Shown here: piece by piece, positions 46,242 through 55,331 of the stretch
How positions within the stretch are numbered: position 1 is the stretch's first letter
Layout of the letters: each line of letters opens with the position of its first letter
Source of the DNA: Actinacidiphila acididurans
Lineage (GTDB): Bacteria; Actinomycetota; Actinomycetes; Streptomycetales; Streptomycetaceae
Direction of reading: 5' to 3'
NCBI RefSeq assembly: GCF_016918855.1
Contig: NZ_JADKYB010000012.1
Coordinates: 1 to 64,000 of the forward strand
Length of the DNA: 64,000 nt
The notes under the pieces: generated by a model
The model's input: the letters and a program-made list of their open reading frames with translations, nothing else
What the model was told of the DNA's origin: nothing
Database searches by the model: none
Made by a program: the position numbers and the translations under genes

Positions 46242-46904
46242 ATGGGACGTCCGAAACGCATTGTGCTCATCCGCCACGGTGAGTCCCAGGGCAACGAGGA
46301 CGACACCATTTATGAACGGGTGCCCGATCACGCCCTGGAACTCACCGCCGACGGTGTGCGACAGGCCACTGCGGCGGGGGAACGGCTCCGCGAGGTCTTC
46401 GGCCAGGAACGGGTGCAGGCGTTCGTCTCGCCGTACCGGCGCACCTGGCAGACGTACCGGACGCTGCGCCTGGACCCCCGCCTCGTCCAGGCGAGGGAGG
46501 AGCCCCGGCTGCGCGAGCAGGACTGGGGCAACTGGCAGGACGTCGAGGACATCCAGCGGCAGCGCAAGGCCCGCGACGCATACGGTCACTTCTTCTACCG
46601 GTTCGCCATGGGGGAGAGCGGTGCGGATGTCCACGACCGGGTCGGGTCCTTCCTGGAGACGCTCTACCGGGCCTTCGAGAAGCCGGACTTCCCGCCCAAC
46701 GTGCTGTTGGTCACGCACGGGCTGACGATGCGGCTGTTCTGCATGCGGTGGTTCCACTGGACGGTCGAGGAATTCGAGACGCTGTCGAACCCCGCCAACG
46801 GAGAGACCCGGATGCTGCTGATGGACCCGGACGGGCACTACACCCTGGACCGCCCGTTCGAACGCTGGGGGACGCCGGGACCGCCCGGCGGCGGGTACTG
46901 CTGA
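46242..46904 (+). CDS. histidine phosphatase (phosphoglycerate mutase-like) protein
   Basis: This 220-residue protein belongs to the histidine phosphatase superfamily. The RHG motif LIRHGESQGNEDDTIYERVPDH is at residues 9-14 and beyond, with the phospho-accepting His near residue 11. The second catalytic pair is in LREQDWGNWQ, and the later His is in VLLVTHGLTMRLF. It is shorter than true dPGM and more like broad-range phosphatases, so glycolytic mutase activity is doubtful. A small hairpin lies two bases after the stop. The start has no ribosome binding site and is probably leaderless. Confidence 0.88.
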   Translation: MGRPKRIVLIRHGESQGNEDDTIYERVPDHALELTADGVRQATAAGERLREVFGQERVQAFVSPYRRTWQTYRTLRLDPRLVQAREEPRLREQDWGNWQDVEDIQRQRKARDAYGHFFYRFAMGESGADVHDRVGSFLETLYRAFEKPDFPPNVLLVTHGLTMRLFCMRWFHWTVEEFETLSNPANGETRMLLMDPDGHYTLDRPFERWGTPGPPGGGYC

Positions 46905-46905
46905 G

Positions 46906-46923
46906 CGACGGGACGACCCGTCG
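46906..46923 (+). terminator. hairpin after the phosphomutase-like gene
   Basis: CGACGGG at 46906-46912 and CCCGTCG at 46917-46923 form a 7-bp stem with an ACGA loop, two bases after the stop codon. There is no T tract. Confidence 0.5.
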
Positions 46924-47016
46924 GCGTTCTGCCCGGGTGCGGTGTCCGGCGGCCGGTGGTGGTTCCGGACCGGAGGATTGACCCGGAACAGGCCCGATGT
47001 CAGAGTTCTCGGCGCC

Positions 47017-47949
47017 ATGACCGCTCACGCCACCGACGCCGACCGTTTGGCCCGTGCCCTCTCCAGCCTCCGCGGCCTCGCCGTGGGGGACGCCCTCGGG
47101 TCCCAGTTCTTCGTACCCGACAACCTGGCCGCACTGCACAACGGCGAACTGCCGCCGGGCCTGTGGCAGTGGACCGACGACACGGAGATGGCCTGCTCGG
47201 TGGTGTCGGTCCTGGTCCGCTGCGGACGGATCGACCAGGACGCCCTCGCGCAGTCCTTCGCCCAGCACAACGACTTCGACCGCGGCTACGGCCCCGCGGT
47301 GGGCCGTATGCTGCGGCTGGTCCGGCAGGAGGGTGCGGACTGGCGGGAGCTGGCCGCGGGCCTGTTCAACGGGCAGGGATCGTGGGGCAACGGCGCCGCG
47401 ATGCGGGTGGCGCCGCTGGGCGCCTGGTACGGCGGCGACCCCGTACAGGCCGCCCACCAGGCGGAGATCTCGGCGTACACCACCCACCAGCACCGGGAAG
47501 CCGTAGCAGGTGCCATGGCGGTCGCGGCCGCCGCGGCGCTCGTCGCCGATCCGGCGCAGCCCGCGCCGGCCCCCGAGGCACTGCTCGGCGCGGTGATCGA
47601 ACTTCTGCCGCGCAGCGCGGTCACGGCCGGTCTCCGGCGGGCCCAGGACATGCTCGACTACGACGACGTGGCCACGGTCGCGGCCGTACTCGGCTGCGGG
47701 CGGCGGACCAGTGCGCACGACACCGTGCCCTTCACGCTCTGGGCCGCGGCCCGCAGTCAGGGCGACTACGAGCGGGCGTTCTGGACGACGGCGCGGGCCG
47801 GCGGGGACGTGGACACCACGTGCGCCATCGTCGGGGGGATCGTCGCGTCCCGCCCCGGCGGCGAGCCACCGCGGACCTGGGCCGAACGGACCGAAGCCCT
47901 TCCCGAATGGGCCGTTCCGACCGCAACCCGCAACGCCGACCCCTTGTGA
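47017..47949 (+). CDS. ADP-ribosylglycohydrolase family protein
   Basis: This 310-residue protein is of the DraG/ARH type, which removes ADP-ribose from proteins or other acceptors. The two-metal site is readable: [12 protein letters not shown] near residue 20, WTDDTEMA near 51, and [15 protein letters not shown] near 270. [16 protein letters not shown] near 125 is the ribose-binding loop. The ATG is chosen because the family begins about 15 residues before GDALG. The ribosome binding site is unclear. rnhB follows after 35 bases. Confidence 0.9.
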   Translation: MTAHATDADRLARALSSLRGLAVGDALGSQFFVPDNLAALHNGELPPGLWQWTDDTEMACSVVSVLVRCGRIDQDALAQSFAQHNDFDRGYGPAVGRMLRLVRQEGADWRELAAGLFNGQGSWGNGAAMRVAPLGAWYGGDPVQAAHQAEISAYTTHQHREAVAGAMAVAAAAALVADPAQPAPAPEALLGAVIELLPRSAVTAGLRRAQDMLDYDDVATVAAVLGCGRRTSAHDTVPFTLWAAARSQGDYERAFWTTARAGGDVDTTCAIVGGIVASRPGGEPPRTWAERTEALPEWAVPTATRNADPL

Positions 47950-47984
47950 GGCGACGATCACCGGAAGGTAGGCTGAGTACTGCC

Positions 47985-48695
47985 ATGCCCTACCAACCAC
48001 CCACCCACACCGTCGAGCGCTCGATGCGCGCCACCCTCGGGGTGCGGACCGTCGCCGGAGTGGACGAGGTGGGCCGCGGCGCCTGGGCCGGACCGGTCAC
48101 CGTGTGCGCCGCGATAACCGGGCTGCGTCGGCCGCCGGAAGGCCTGACCGACTCCAAGCTGCTCACCCGCCAGCGCCGGACCCAAATCGCCGCGGTTCTC
48201 ACCGATTGGGTCACCTGCTACGCGCTCGGCCACTCCTCTCCCGAGGAGATCGACGAGTTCGGGATGACGGCCGCTCTGCGGATGGCGGCCGGACGGGCCC
48301 TGGAAGCGCTGCCGGTGCGGCCCGACGCGGTGATCCTCGACGGCAAGCACAACTACCTGGGCGACGCCTGGACGGTCCGCACGGTGATCAAGGGTGACCA
48401 GTCGTGCGTCGCGGTCGCCGCCGCTTCGGTGATCGCCAAGGTGCGGCGCGATGCGGCGATGGCCGAACTCGGGCTGGAATACTCGTCGTTCGCATTCGCG
48501 GACAACGCCGGATATCCGTCGCCCGTTCACCGTGCGGCCCTTGAGGAGTTGGGGCCGACCGTGCATCATCGTTTGTCCTGGTCGTACTTGGACGCGATGC
48601 CGCGGTGGCAGCATCTGAAGAAGGTTCGCGCAGGCGTCGACACGGGTGAACCCGTCAGCGCCGATGCGGGGGAACAACTCGGTTTCGATTTCTGA
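47985..48695 (+). CDS. rnhB: ribonuclease HII
   Basis: This 236-residue enzyme cuts RNA in RNA:DNA hybrids, including single ribonucleotides in DNA. The catalytic acids appear in [16 protein letters not shown] (Asp-Glu near residues 26-27), [11 protein letters not shown] (Asp near 118) and the [12 protein letters not shown] region. [12 protein letters not shown] is the conserved C-terminal segment. The ATG follows TAGGCT at 47969-47974 by ten bases, with GGAAGG further upstream. It lies 35 bases after the ADP-ribosylglycohydrolase gene and may be partly cotranscribed with it. Confidence 0.95.
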   Translation: MPYQPPTHTVERSMRATLGVRTVAGVDEVGRGAWAGPVTVCAAITGLRRPPEGLTDSKLLTRQRRTQIAAVLTDWVTCYALGHSSPEEIDEFGMTAALRMAAGRALEALPVRPDAVILDGKHNYLGDAWTVRTVIKGDQSCVAVAAASVIAKVRRDAAMAELGLEYSSFAFADNAGYPSPVHRAALEELGPTVHHRLSWSYLDAMPRWQHLKKVRAGVDTGEPVSADAGEQLGFDF

Positions 48696-48749
48696 TTCAG
48701 CCCCCACCCCCCGCTGCGCATTCACCGCGCATTTGATAGACATCGACTC

Positions 48750-49421
48750 ATGCCTCTCACCCCCGAGGAGCCTCAGATTCACGAGAGTGTCCCGGGTCCC
48801 CGCACCGCACCGGCCAGCGGCCGGAGTGCGTCGGCCCCACGCCCTGTCCCCGGGCCGCCGCGGCCCGCAGCGCCGCGTCCCGCGCCGCCGAGGGATTCCG
48901 CCACTGGAGCCGGATCGCGCCGTCCCGGCCCTGCCCGGCCGGCCGGCAACACCGCCGTCCCTGCCAACCCGGTGACCCCGGCGGCAGCGGCGGAGCGTAC
49001 CGACGTCCCCAAGCAGCGCGATGCCGACACCGGTGCGGCCCAGATCCAGCTCATCCCGGCTCCGACGGCCGGGGCGGTGGACGCCGCCGACGAGACGGTC
49101 GACCTGCTGCTGGACACCGGCCGTGCGCCGGGCGAGATCCTCGTCCTCACCACCGGCGACCCGCACCCGTGGGCCGCGCACGAACTGTCCTTCGGCGAAG
49201 CGTCCTACTGGGCGCAGCACGACGCCGCGGACGACGTCTTCTACGCCGACATCTCCGCCGCCCGCGCCAGTGGCCGCCCGGTGGTGGTCGTGGCGCTCAA
49301 CGGCGGCGATGACGAAACGTTGCCTCGGGCACTGAGCGGCGCGCTCGCCCGGGCCGGCGTGCTGCTGATCGTGTGCGGTGACCCGGCAAGGATCAACGGG
49401 TTGTTGGGCGCCAGCGCCTGA
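48750..49421 (+). CDS. hypothetical protein with UvrD-like C-terminal segment
   Basis: The first 90 residues of this 223-residue protein are a Pro/Ala/Arg-rich disordered tail. Residues about 105-220 form a compact domain: LLLDTGRAPGEILVLTTGDPHPWAAHELSFGEASYW, DDVFYADIS, RPVVVVALNGG and VLLIVCGDPARI. This resembles the last lobe of superfamily I (UvrD-like) helicases without any Walker motifs. If so, it is a stand-alone helicase fragment or a protein-binding module. The start has no clear ribosome binding site. Position between rnhB and recQ fits a repair role, but this is inference only. Confidence 0.6.
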   Translation: MPLTPEEPQIHESVPGPRTAPASGRSASAPRPVPGPPRPAAPRPAPPRDSATGAGSRRPGPARPAGNTAVPANPVTPAAAAERTDVPKQRDADTGAAQIQLIPAPTAGAVDAADETVDLLLDTGRAPGEILVLTTGDPHPWAAHELSFGEASYWAQHDAADDVFYADISAARASGRPVVVVALNGGDDETLPRALSGALARAGVLLIVCGDPARINGLLGASA

Positions 49422-49528
49422 CCGCGGCCGCCTGACGATCGGGCCCGGAGCCCGGCTCCAGGCCGGTCGTACGGCGTCGGCCGCACGGGTCGTACGAGCG
49501 GGCGCTGCCGCGTCGGCCGGGAGGGACG

Positions 49529-50116
49529 TCAGCGGGCCGCGGCCCGGCGTATCGGCCGGGCCGTTCCGGTCAGCGCCGTCGCGTCGCCGCCCGTTCGGCG
49601 GGACCACGAGCGGGAGTTCGGCGTCCTGCCGGAACGGTTCTCCCCGATGATGTTCCACCCGTCCTCGGCCAGCGTCACGTAGGAGCCGCAGCGCAGCCCG
49701 TGCAGTACGCACGCGTCGCGCAGCCCCCACATCCAGGCTCCGTCCTCCTCGGCCCACTCCGAACGGCCGTTGCGGCACACGAGCAGGACGGCGGTCCGGA
49801 CCGGTTGGCGCAGCCGCAGGTCGTGCGGGATGACCCGGCGCAGATGGGAGAGCACGGCGTTGCGCCGTTCCCAGCCGTCCAGCACGCCGGTGCGGCTGCG
49901 GAAGGAGGCGCTGGCCCGGATCCGGCCGTCCGGGTCGTACACCGCCACGATCGCGGTGGACGGTGAGGGCAGGTGGCGCGCGTGCAGATCCTTGATGACG
50001 TCACGCGGGTTGGCCAGCAACGGCACTCCGACGCCCGCCCATTCGGCGGGCTCCAGATTGCGTGTCGCGCGGGAGGAAGTGGCGGAGGACGTCTCCGGAA
50101 CGAAGCCGATGGTCAC
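49529..50116 (-). CDS. conserved hypothetical protein downstream of recQ
   Basis: I do not recognise a domain in this 195-residue protein. The central part looks folded and basic: IVAVYDPDGRIRASASFRS, NAVLSHLRRVIPHDLRLRQPVRTAVLLVCRNG and RDACVLHGLRCGSYVTLAEDGWNIIGE. The last 30 residues are Arg/Ser-rich. The GTG start at 50116 has GGGAAGGGAGG directly upstream. It lies 197 bases after recQ on the same strand and could be cotranscribed. The alternating strand pattern might be a small alpha/beta fold, which I cannot assign. Confidence 0.6.
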   Translation of the reverse strand: MTIGFVPETSSATSSRATRNLEPAEWAGVGVPLLANPRDVIKDLHARHLPSPSTAIVAVYDPDGRIRASASFRSRTGVLDGWERRNAVLSHLRRVIPHDLRLRQPVRTAVLLVCRNGRSEWAEEDGAWMWGLRDACVLHGLRCGSYVTLAEDGWNIIGENRSGRTPNSRSWSRRTGGDATALTGTARPIRRAAAR

Positions 50117-50312
50117 GGGCCTCCCTTCCCGGATGCACCCGTAGACCGGGTGCGGGCACACGCCGGTCTGAAGGCTCCGAGAGCCGATCGGGGATCCGAC
50201 CTCAATTCTTCCTCCCGTATTGCCCTGCGGCAACGGGCAAATGCCTCGCCCGACCGGTATGGACCTGTCCGCCGCATAGATCCCTTCCGGTTGTGGTCCG
50301 CAAGTTGCCGGA

Positions 50313-52496
50313 TCAGCCCTGCACCGCCAGGACCACCGGGAACACCGCGCTCGCCCCGGCCCGCAGCAGCAGCCGCGCCACGACCGCCAGGGTCCAGCCG
50401 GTGTCCGCGAAGTCGTCCACCAGCAGGACGGGGCCCGGTGTTTCCTTGAGCGCGAAGCTCACGTCCTCCGGCACGGTGAACGCGTCGTGCAGGGCCCGTA
50501 CCCGCTGGGCGCTGTTGGTCCGCGGCATCGCTCCGGGATCGCCGTCGCCGCTGTACTCCACGGTGCCCAGCAGGGGCATCCGGCCGATCGCGGAGATGCG
50601 CGAGGCGAGCGACTCGACGAGCACGGCGTGCCGGCGGGACGCGATGCGCAGCACACCGACCGGCCGCTCGGGAGCGTCGGGCCGTCCGCTCGCCCAGCCG
50701 CCGGGGCCCTTGGCCCAGTCGGCGAGCACCTGCACCACGGCGTCGACCGCGTCCGGCGGCACCGGCTGGTCGGGGGCGCCGTCGGCGAACAGCGGGCGCA
50801 GGCGGTTGCCCCAGCCGATGTCGGAGAGCCGTCCCAATGCCCGGCCGGGCCGGGTCTGTTCGCCTGCCGGGATGCGGCCCTTGAGCGGCACCCCGATCGC
50901 TTCCAGCCCCGTCGGCCACATCTTTCGCGGTTCCAGCTCCACGCCGGGGCGGCCGAGGGCGGCCCGGGCCGCTTCCAGCGCCGCCGAGGAGACCTCCGCA
51001 GTGAAACGCGCGCCCGTGCAGTTGTCGCACCGGCCGCACGGCCCGGCCTCCTCGTCGTCCAACTGGCGGCGCAGGAACTCCATCCGGCAGTCGGTCGTCG
51101 TGGCGTACTCCCGCATGGCCTGCTCCTCAGCTCTGCGCTGGGCGGCCACCCGCTCGTACCGCTCGGTCTCGTACGTCCATGGCTGTCCGGTCGACGTCCA
51201 GCCGCCGCGCACCCGGCGCACCGCGCCGTCCACGTCGAGCACCTTGAGCATGGTCTCCAGCCGGGAGCGGCGCAGTTCGACGCGCGCCTCCAGTGCCGGA
51301 AGGGACAGCGGCTGCTCGGCCTGCCCGAGCACGTCGAGGGTCCGGCGCACCTGCGGCTCGGCGGGGAATGCCAGCGAGGCGAAGTAGCGCCAGATCGCAC
51401 CGTCCTCGGGGCCGGGCAGCAGCAGGACGTCGGCGTGGTCGACACCGCGGCCGGCGCGGCCGACCTGCTGGTAGTAGGCGATGGGGGAGGACGGGGAGCC
51501 GACGTGCACCACGAAGCCCAGATCGGGCTTGTCGAAACCCATGCCGAGTGCCGAGGTGGCCACGAGGGCCTTGACCCGGTTGGCGAGCAGGTCGGCCTCC
51601 GCGGCCTGGCGGTCGGCGTTCTCCGTCCGGCCCGAGTACGAGGCCACTGCGTATCCGCGCTGCCGCAGGAACGCGGTGATCTCCTCGGCGGCGGCCACCG
51701 TCAGGGTGTAGACGATGCCGGAACCCGGCAGGCTGTCGAGGTGGTCGGCGAGCCAGGCCAGCCGGTGGGCGGCATCGGGCAGGCGCAGCACGGCCAGGGA
51801 CAGGCTCTCCCGGTCCAGCGGCCCGCGCAGTACGAGGGCTCCGTCCTCGTCACCGGTCTGCGGGCTGCCGGTGCCCAGCTGTTCCGCGACGTCCGCGGTC
51901 ACGCGGGCGTTGGCGGTCGCGGTCGTGGCCAGGACGGGCACGCCCGGCCGGAGACCGGCGAGCAGGGTGCGCAACCGCCGGTAGTCCGGGCGGAAGTCGT
52001 GGCCCCAGTCCGAGATGCAGTGCGCCTCGTCGACGACGAGCAGGCCGGTCGTCGCGGCGAGCCCGGGCAGGACCTGGTCCCGGAAGTCCGGGTTGTTGAG
52101 CCGCTCGGGGCTGACCAGCAGGACGTCCACCTCGCCGGCGGCGACCTCGGTCTGGATGCCGTCCCACTCCTCCGGGTTGGCCGAGTTGATCGTTCGGGCC
52201 CGGATGCCCGCCCGCGCCGCGGCTTCCACCTGATTGCGCATCAGCGCCAGCAGCGGAGAGACGATCACGGTGGGGCCGCTGCCGCGCTCGCGCAGCAGCG
52301 CCGTCGCGACGAAGTAGACGGCGGACTTTCCCCACCCGGTGCGCTGCACCACCAGCGTTCTGCGGCCGTGCGCGACGAGTGCCTCGACGGCACGCCACTG
52401 GTCCTCGCGCAGGCGTGCGGCGCCGGGTTCAGCCCCGACGAGTCGGCTCAGTACGGTGTCGGCTGCCTCGCGCAGCGCGCTGGTGGTCTCAGGCAT
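50313..52496 (-). CDS. recQ: RecQ helicase fused to a phosphoribosyltransferase-like domain
   Basis: This 727-residue protein has a RecQ core: VVQRTGWGKSAVYF (Walker A) near residue 53, LVVDEAHCISDWGHDFRPDYRRL (DEAH and RecQ aromatic loop) near 155, and QQVGRAGRGVDHAD (motif VI). A four-cysteine zinc site ends in CGRCDNCTG. Instead of an HRDC domain, the last 110 residues carry VLLVDDFADTGWTLAVVARLL, a PRPP-binding-loop pattern of type I phosphoribosyltransferases. The ATG 52496 is fixed by a damage-type -10 six bases upstream. It is divergent from the DUF4192 gene. Confidence 0.9.
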   Translation of the reverse strand: MPETTSALREAADTVLSRLVGAEPGAARLREDQWRAVEALVAHGRRTLVVQRTGWGKSAVYFVATALLRERGSGPTVIVSPLLALMRNQVEAAARAGIRARTINSANPEEWDGIQTEVAAGEVDVLLVSPERLNNPDFRDQVLPGLAATTGLLVVDEAHCISDWGHDFRPDYRRLRTLLAGLRPGVPVLATTATANARVTADVAEQLGTGSPQTGDEDGALVLRGPLDRESLSLAVLRLPDAAHRLAWLADHLDSLPGSGIVYTLTVAAAEEITAFLRQRGYAVASYSGRTENADRQAAEADLLANRVKALVATSALGMGFDKPDLGFVVHVGSPSSPIAYYQQVGRAGRGVDHADVLLLPGPEDGAIWRYFASLAFPAEPQVRRTLDVLGQAEQPLSLPALEARVELRRSRLETMLKVLDVDGAVRRVRGGWTSTGQPWTYETERYERVAAQRRAEEQAMREYATTTDCRMEFLRRQLDDEEAGPCGRCDNCTGARFTAEVSSAALEAARAALGRPGVELEPRKMWPTGLEAIGVPLKGRIPAGEQTRPGRALGRLSDIGWGNRLRPLFADGAPDQPVPPDAVDAVVQVLADWAKGPGGWASGRPDAPERPVGVLRIASRRHAVLVESLASRISAIGRMPLLGTVEYSGDGDPGAMPRTNSAQRVRALHDAFTVPEDVSFALKETPGPVLLVDDFADTGWTLAVVARLLLRAGASAVFPVVLAVQG

Positions 52497-52502
52497 GACT
52501 CC

Positions 52503-52525
52503 ATGCAACCCGATCGCACCGACAC
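52503..52525 (-). promoter_or_regulatory. PafBC-type damage promoter of recQ
   Basis: On the minus strand GTGTCGGTG (52525-52517), eight bases, TTGCAT (52508-52503) fits TTGTCRGTG-N8-TANNNT with one change in each half. ATG 52496 follows six bases later. Confidence 0.6.
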
Positions 52526-52547
52526 TTCGCCAATCCCGCTCGGTGAC

Positions 52548-52580
52548 CTGTGGATAACTCCCCGCGAAAGTTATCCACAG
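52548..52580. promoter_or_regulatory. perfect inverted pair of DnaA-box sequences
   Basis: CTGTGGATAAC at 52548-52558 and GTTATCCACAG at 52570-52580 form a perfect 11-bp inverted repeat with an 11-base spacer; each arm contains TTATCCACA. CTTTTT follows on the plus strand, so as RNA it would also look like a terminator. It lies between the divergent recQ and DUF4192 promoters. Confidence 0.6.
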
Positions 52581-52630
52581 CTTTTTGGGGGGTCTGGTGC
52601 GAATCACGTGCGATGCGTCATCGTCGAGAC

Positions 52631-53887
52631 ATGACTCAGAGCAACGAATCCAATCACGGACAGTCATCGGCGAGTGCGGCCGACTTCGCCGGGGCCGCCG
52701 ATGTCAAGGTGACCCTGCGCGGCCCGGGCGAACTCGCGGACGCCCTGCCGTACCTGATGGGCTTCCATCCCAACGACAGCGTGGTCATGGTCGCGCTGCA
52801 CGGTGAGTACGGCCGGTTCGGCGGGAGGCTGCGGGTCGGCCTGCCGCAGGACGCCGAGGAATGGCCGGAGCTCGCGGCGCAGCTCGCGGACTGCCTGGTC
52901 AGGAACAGCATGCGCCGCGGTTTGCGGCCCGACGCGGTCGTCGTCTTCCTCTGCCAGGATCCGTGCGAGGGTGAGCGCTCGTCCGCGGTGATGGAACGCC
53001 TGCGGCCGCTGGCCCAGTTCCTGCGGGTGGCCTGCGGCGATCTCGAGGTGCCGGTCGTCGAGGCGCTGTGCGTGTCGGCCGGCCGATGGTGGTCGTACTG
53101 CAGCCCGGGTGCGGTCGTGCCGGGTGAGGGCACGCCGCTCCCGCCGCCCGGCAGCACCACCATGGCCGCCACTGCCGCGTACGCCGGGCTGCCCGCGCCG
53201 ACTTCGCAGCGGGACATCGAGTCGCGGCTGCGGCCGCCGCAGTCACGCAACCGGGAACACGAGATCGCCCTCGACATCGCCTGCGCGGAACTGCTCCCGC
53301 GCATGCTGGCCGACCGGGAGGGCGAGCGGATCAGGGGCCGCACCGTGGCCCTGGCCCGCGCGGCGCTGGAGAAGTTCCGCTCCGCGCTCCCGATCGGTGA
53401 CCCCGTGCGCGGTGACCGGCGCGATGACAAGCTGCTGCGGGACGACGAGGCGGCAGCGATCATCCTGGGCCTGCAGGACAAGCAGGCCCGGGACCGGGTG
53501 GCCGAGTGGATGGAACCCGGCCAGGCCGACGCGGCCCTGCGGCTGTGGCGGGCACTGGCGCGCCGCTGCCCCGGACCGTACGGCGAGCATGCCGCCGCAC
53601 CGCTGAGCCTGGCCGGCTGGGTCGCCTGGTCCTCCGGCGACGAGGCCGAGGCCCGGGTGGCATTGGCCATGGCACTCGACCTCGAACCGGACTACGGCTT
53701 CGCCCGGTTGCTGCACACCTCCGTCAACGAGGGCCTGGACCCGGAACTGCTGCGCCGCAGCCTCCGGCACGACCGGCGCAGGCGGGTGACCGCCGCCGCT
53801 AAAGGTCGCCGCGGGCCAGACGGACCAGCCGGTCGAGGACCCGGCCGTCACTCACCCGGAGACCGTCGTGTTCGTACTCGTCGGTGA
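52631..53887 (+). CDS. DUF4192 family protein
   Basis: This 418-residue protein matches DUF4192, an actinobacterial family of unknown function. Family landmarks are VTLRGPGELADALPYLMGFHPNDSVVMVAL near residue 18, VFLCQDP near 115 and AGRWWSYCS near 155. The last part is helical (AAAPLSLAGWVAWSSGDEAEARVALAMALDLEPDYGFARLL) with a TPR-like pattern. The C-terminal 30 residues are Arg/Gly-rich and lie wholly antisense to the end of the peptidase gene, 89 bases, so the original stop may have been lost. No Shine-Dalgarno sequence is clear. Confidence 0.8.
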   Translation: MTQSNESNHGQSSASAADFAGAADVKVTLRGPGELADALPYLMGFHPNDSVVMVALHGEYGRFGGRLRVGLPQDAEEWPELAAQLADCLVRNSMRRGLRPDAVVVFLCQDPCEGERSSAVMERLRPLAQFLRVACGDLEVPVVEALCVSAGRWWSYCSPGAVVPGEGTPLPPPGSTTMAATAAYAGLPAPTSQRDIESRLRPPQSRNREHEIALDIACAELLPRMLADREGERIRGRTVALARAALEKFRSALPIGDPVRGDRRDDKLLRDDEAAAIILGLQDKQARDRVAEWMEPGQADAALRLWRALARRCPGPYGEHAAAPLSLAGWVAWSSGDEAEARVALAMALDLEPDYGFARLLHTSVNEGLDPELLRRSLRHDRRRRVTAAAKGRRGPDGPAGRGPGRHSPGDRRVRTRR

Positions 53888-55109
53888 CCCAGGTCCGCAA
53901 GCCCCGGATCGCGCGGGCGGTGGCCAGCGAATGCGCCGTGTCGACGTACATGTCGTCGTGGTAAACGGCCGCCGCCACCGGCACCTCGTTGTCCGCAAGG
54001 CGCCGCGGGTCGTACAGGTCCGGCCACTGCTCGCGCTGGGCCAGCAACTCCGCCGCCTCGCGCAGCGGCGCCAGCGCCGGGTCGGTGGTGAACATCCAGG
54101 GGTGGATCGTCTCGCCGGTGAAGAGCACCGGGCTGTCGCCGGCCAGTGCCGCACCGGCGTTGAACTGCGGGAACTCGGCGCGGATACGGTCGGCCGCCCA
54201 CCCGGTCGGGCCGCTGTCGACCGAACGCTGCCCGTAGATCGGCTCGTGCAGCACTGCGAACAGCGGATTGGCCACGAAGGACAGGCGTGTCGCCGCCTGC
54301 GAGAGGAAGGAGTCGGACAACTCGATGCCGGTCGAGGTGGGGACGAGGGCGTCCTCGATCAGGTAGTGGAGAGCGTGGGAGCTGGTGGCGAACCCCAGCA
54401 TGAGGCCGAGGGCCTGGAACGCCTCCGGGGTGAGCCGGCCGCCGTTCGGCAGGAACACCTCGTGGTCGTGCAGGTGGCGCACGATGCTGCGCACCGCCTC
54501 GACGTCTTCGGGGTAGCGGGCATAGTGCCCGGCGTTCTTCCGCTCCATCCGCGGATAGGCGGCCCGGTAGACGTCGTCGGCGGTGACGCGCAGCCCCGGG
54601 AGACCGCCGGTGATGAAGACCTCGCGCAGCCCCTCGGGCGCGAAGGAGAGGTAGGTGACCGCGCAGAAGCCGCCGAAGCTCTGACCGAGCACCGACCAGC
54701 GCCCGTCCTCGCCGAGCAACTCGCGGCGCACGCTCTCGCAGTCCCGCACGATCGAGTCGGCCCGGAAGTGCGACAGATACTCCGCCTGGGCGGCCGCGTC
54801 GCCCCGGGCCGGCAGGGTCTGCCGGGTGGCGGGGGTGGAGCGTCCGGTCCCGCGTTGGTCGAGCAGCAGCACCCGGTAGTCGTCCAGAGCGCGGACGAGC
54901 CAGCCGTCACGCCCCAGCGGGCGCGGGGACCGGCCGCCGGGCCCGCCTTCGAGGTACAGCAGCCAGGGCAGCCGGTCGCGCTCCCGGCCCGCCGCCACGA
55001 CCTCGCGGGCGTAGAGCTCGATCCGTTCCCCCTCGGGTCGGGAGTGGTCGAGGGGGACGACGAAGGTGCGGTCGGTGATCACGGTGCCGGGCTGACGGTG
55101 GACGGTCAT
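53799..55109 (-). CDS. alpha/beta hydrolase of the prolyl aminopeptidase (S33) type
   Basis: This 436-residue enzyme resembles proline iminopeptidases of peptidase family S33. The oxyanion-hole strand LYLEGGPGGRSPRPLG is near residue 52 and LLLDQRGTGRSTPATRQT near 82. The nucleophile elbow is VLGQSFGGFCAV, with Ser near residue 142. The cap and C-terminal region end with AAAVYHDDMYVD (Asp region) and DEYEHDGLRVSDGR (His region). CGGAGA lies before the ATG. It is cytoplasmic, with no signal peptide. The 3' end overlaps the DUF4192 gene. A role in peptide turnover is inferred from family. Confidence 0.9.
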   Translation of the reverse strand: MTVHRQPGTVITDRTFVVPLDHSRPEGERIELYAREVVAAGRERDRLPWLLYLEGGPGGRSPRPLGRDGWLVRALDDYRVLLLDQRGTGRSTPATRQTLPARGDAAAQAEYLSHFRADSIVRDCESVRRELLGEDGRWSVLGQSFGGFCAVTYLSFAPEGLREVFITGGLPGLRVTADDVYRAAYPRMERKNAGHYARYPEDVEAVRSIVRHLHDHEVFLPNGGRLTPEAFQALGLMLGFATSSHALHYLIEDALVPTSTGIELSDSFLSQAATRLSFVANPLFAVLHEPIYGQRSVDSGPTGWAADRIRAEFPQFNAGAALAGDSPVLFTGETIHPWMFTTDPALAPLREAAELLAQREQWPDLYDPRRLADNEVPVAAAVYHDDMYVDTAHSLATARAIRGLRTWVTDEYEHDGLRVSDGRVLDRLVRLARGDL

Positions 55110-55331
55110 GGGTGTGTCTCCGGTGGAGCGGGCGGGTGTGCGGAGCGGCGGCTCCCGACCAGGAACGCTAGACCCGCGCTGACCAGGGGCCGTGAGCGGG
55201 CCGGGCGCCGCGTGCCGTGCGGGCGGGCGGAGCGCCGGCCGGGTCGGGGAGGCCCGAGGGGTCCGCCGGTCGGGTGGCGGTCGGCGTGAATGGGCGGCGA
55301 CCTGATCGCGAAGAGGTGGTGATCGGGCTGA

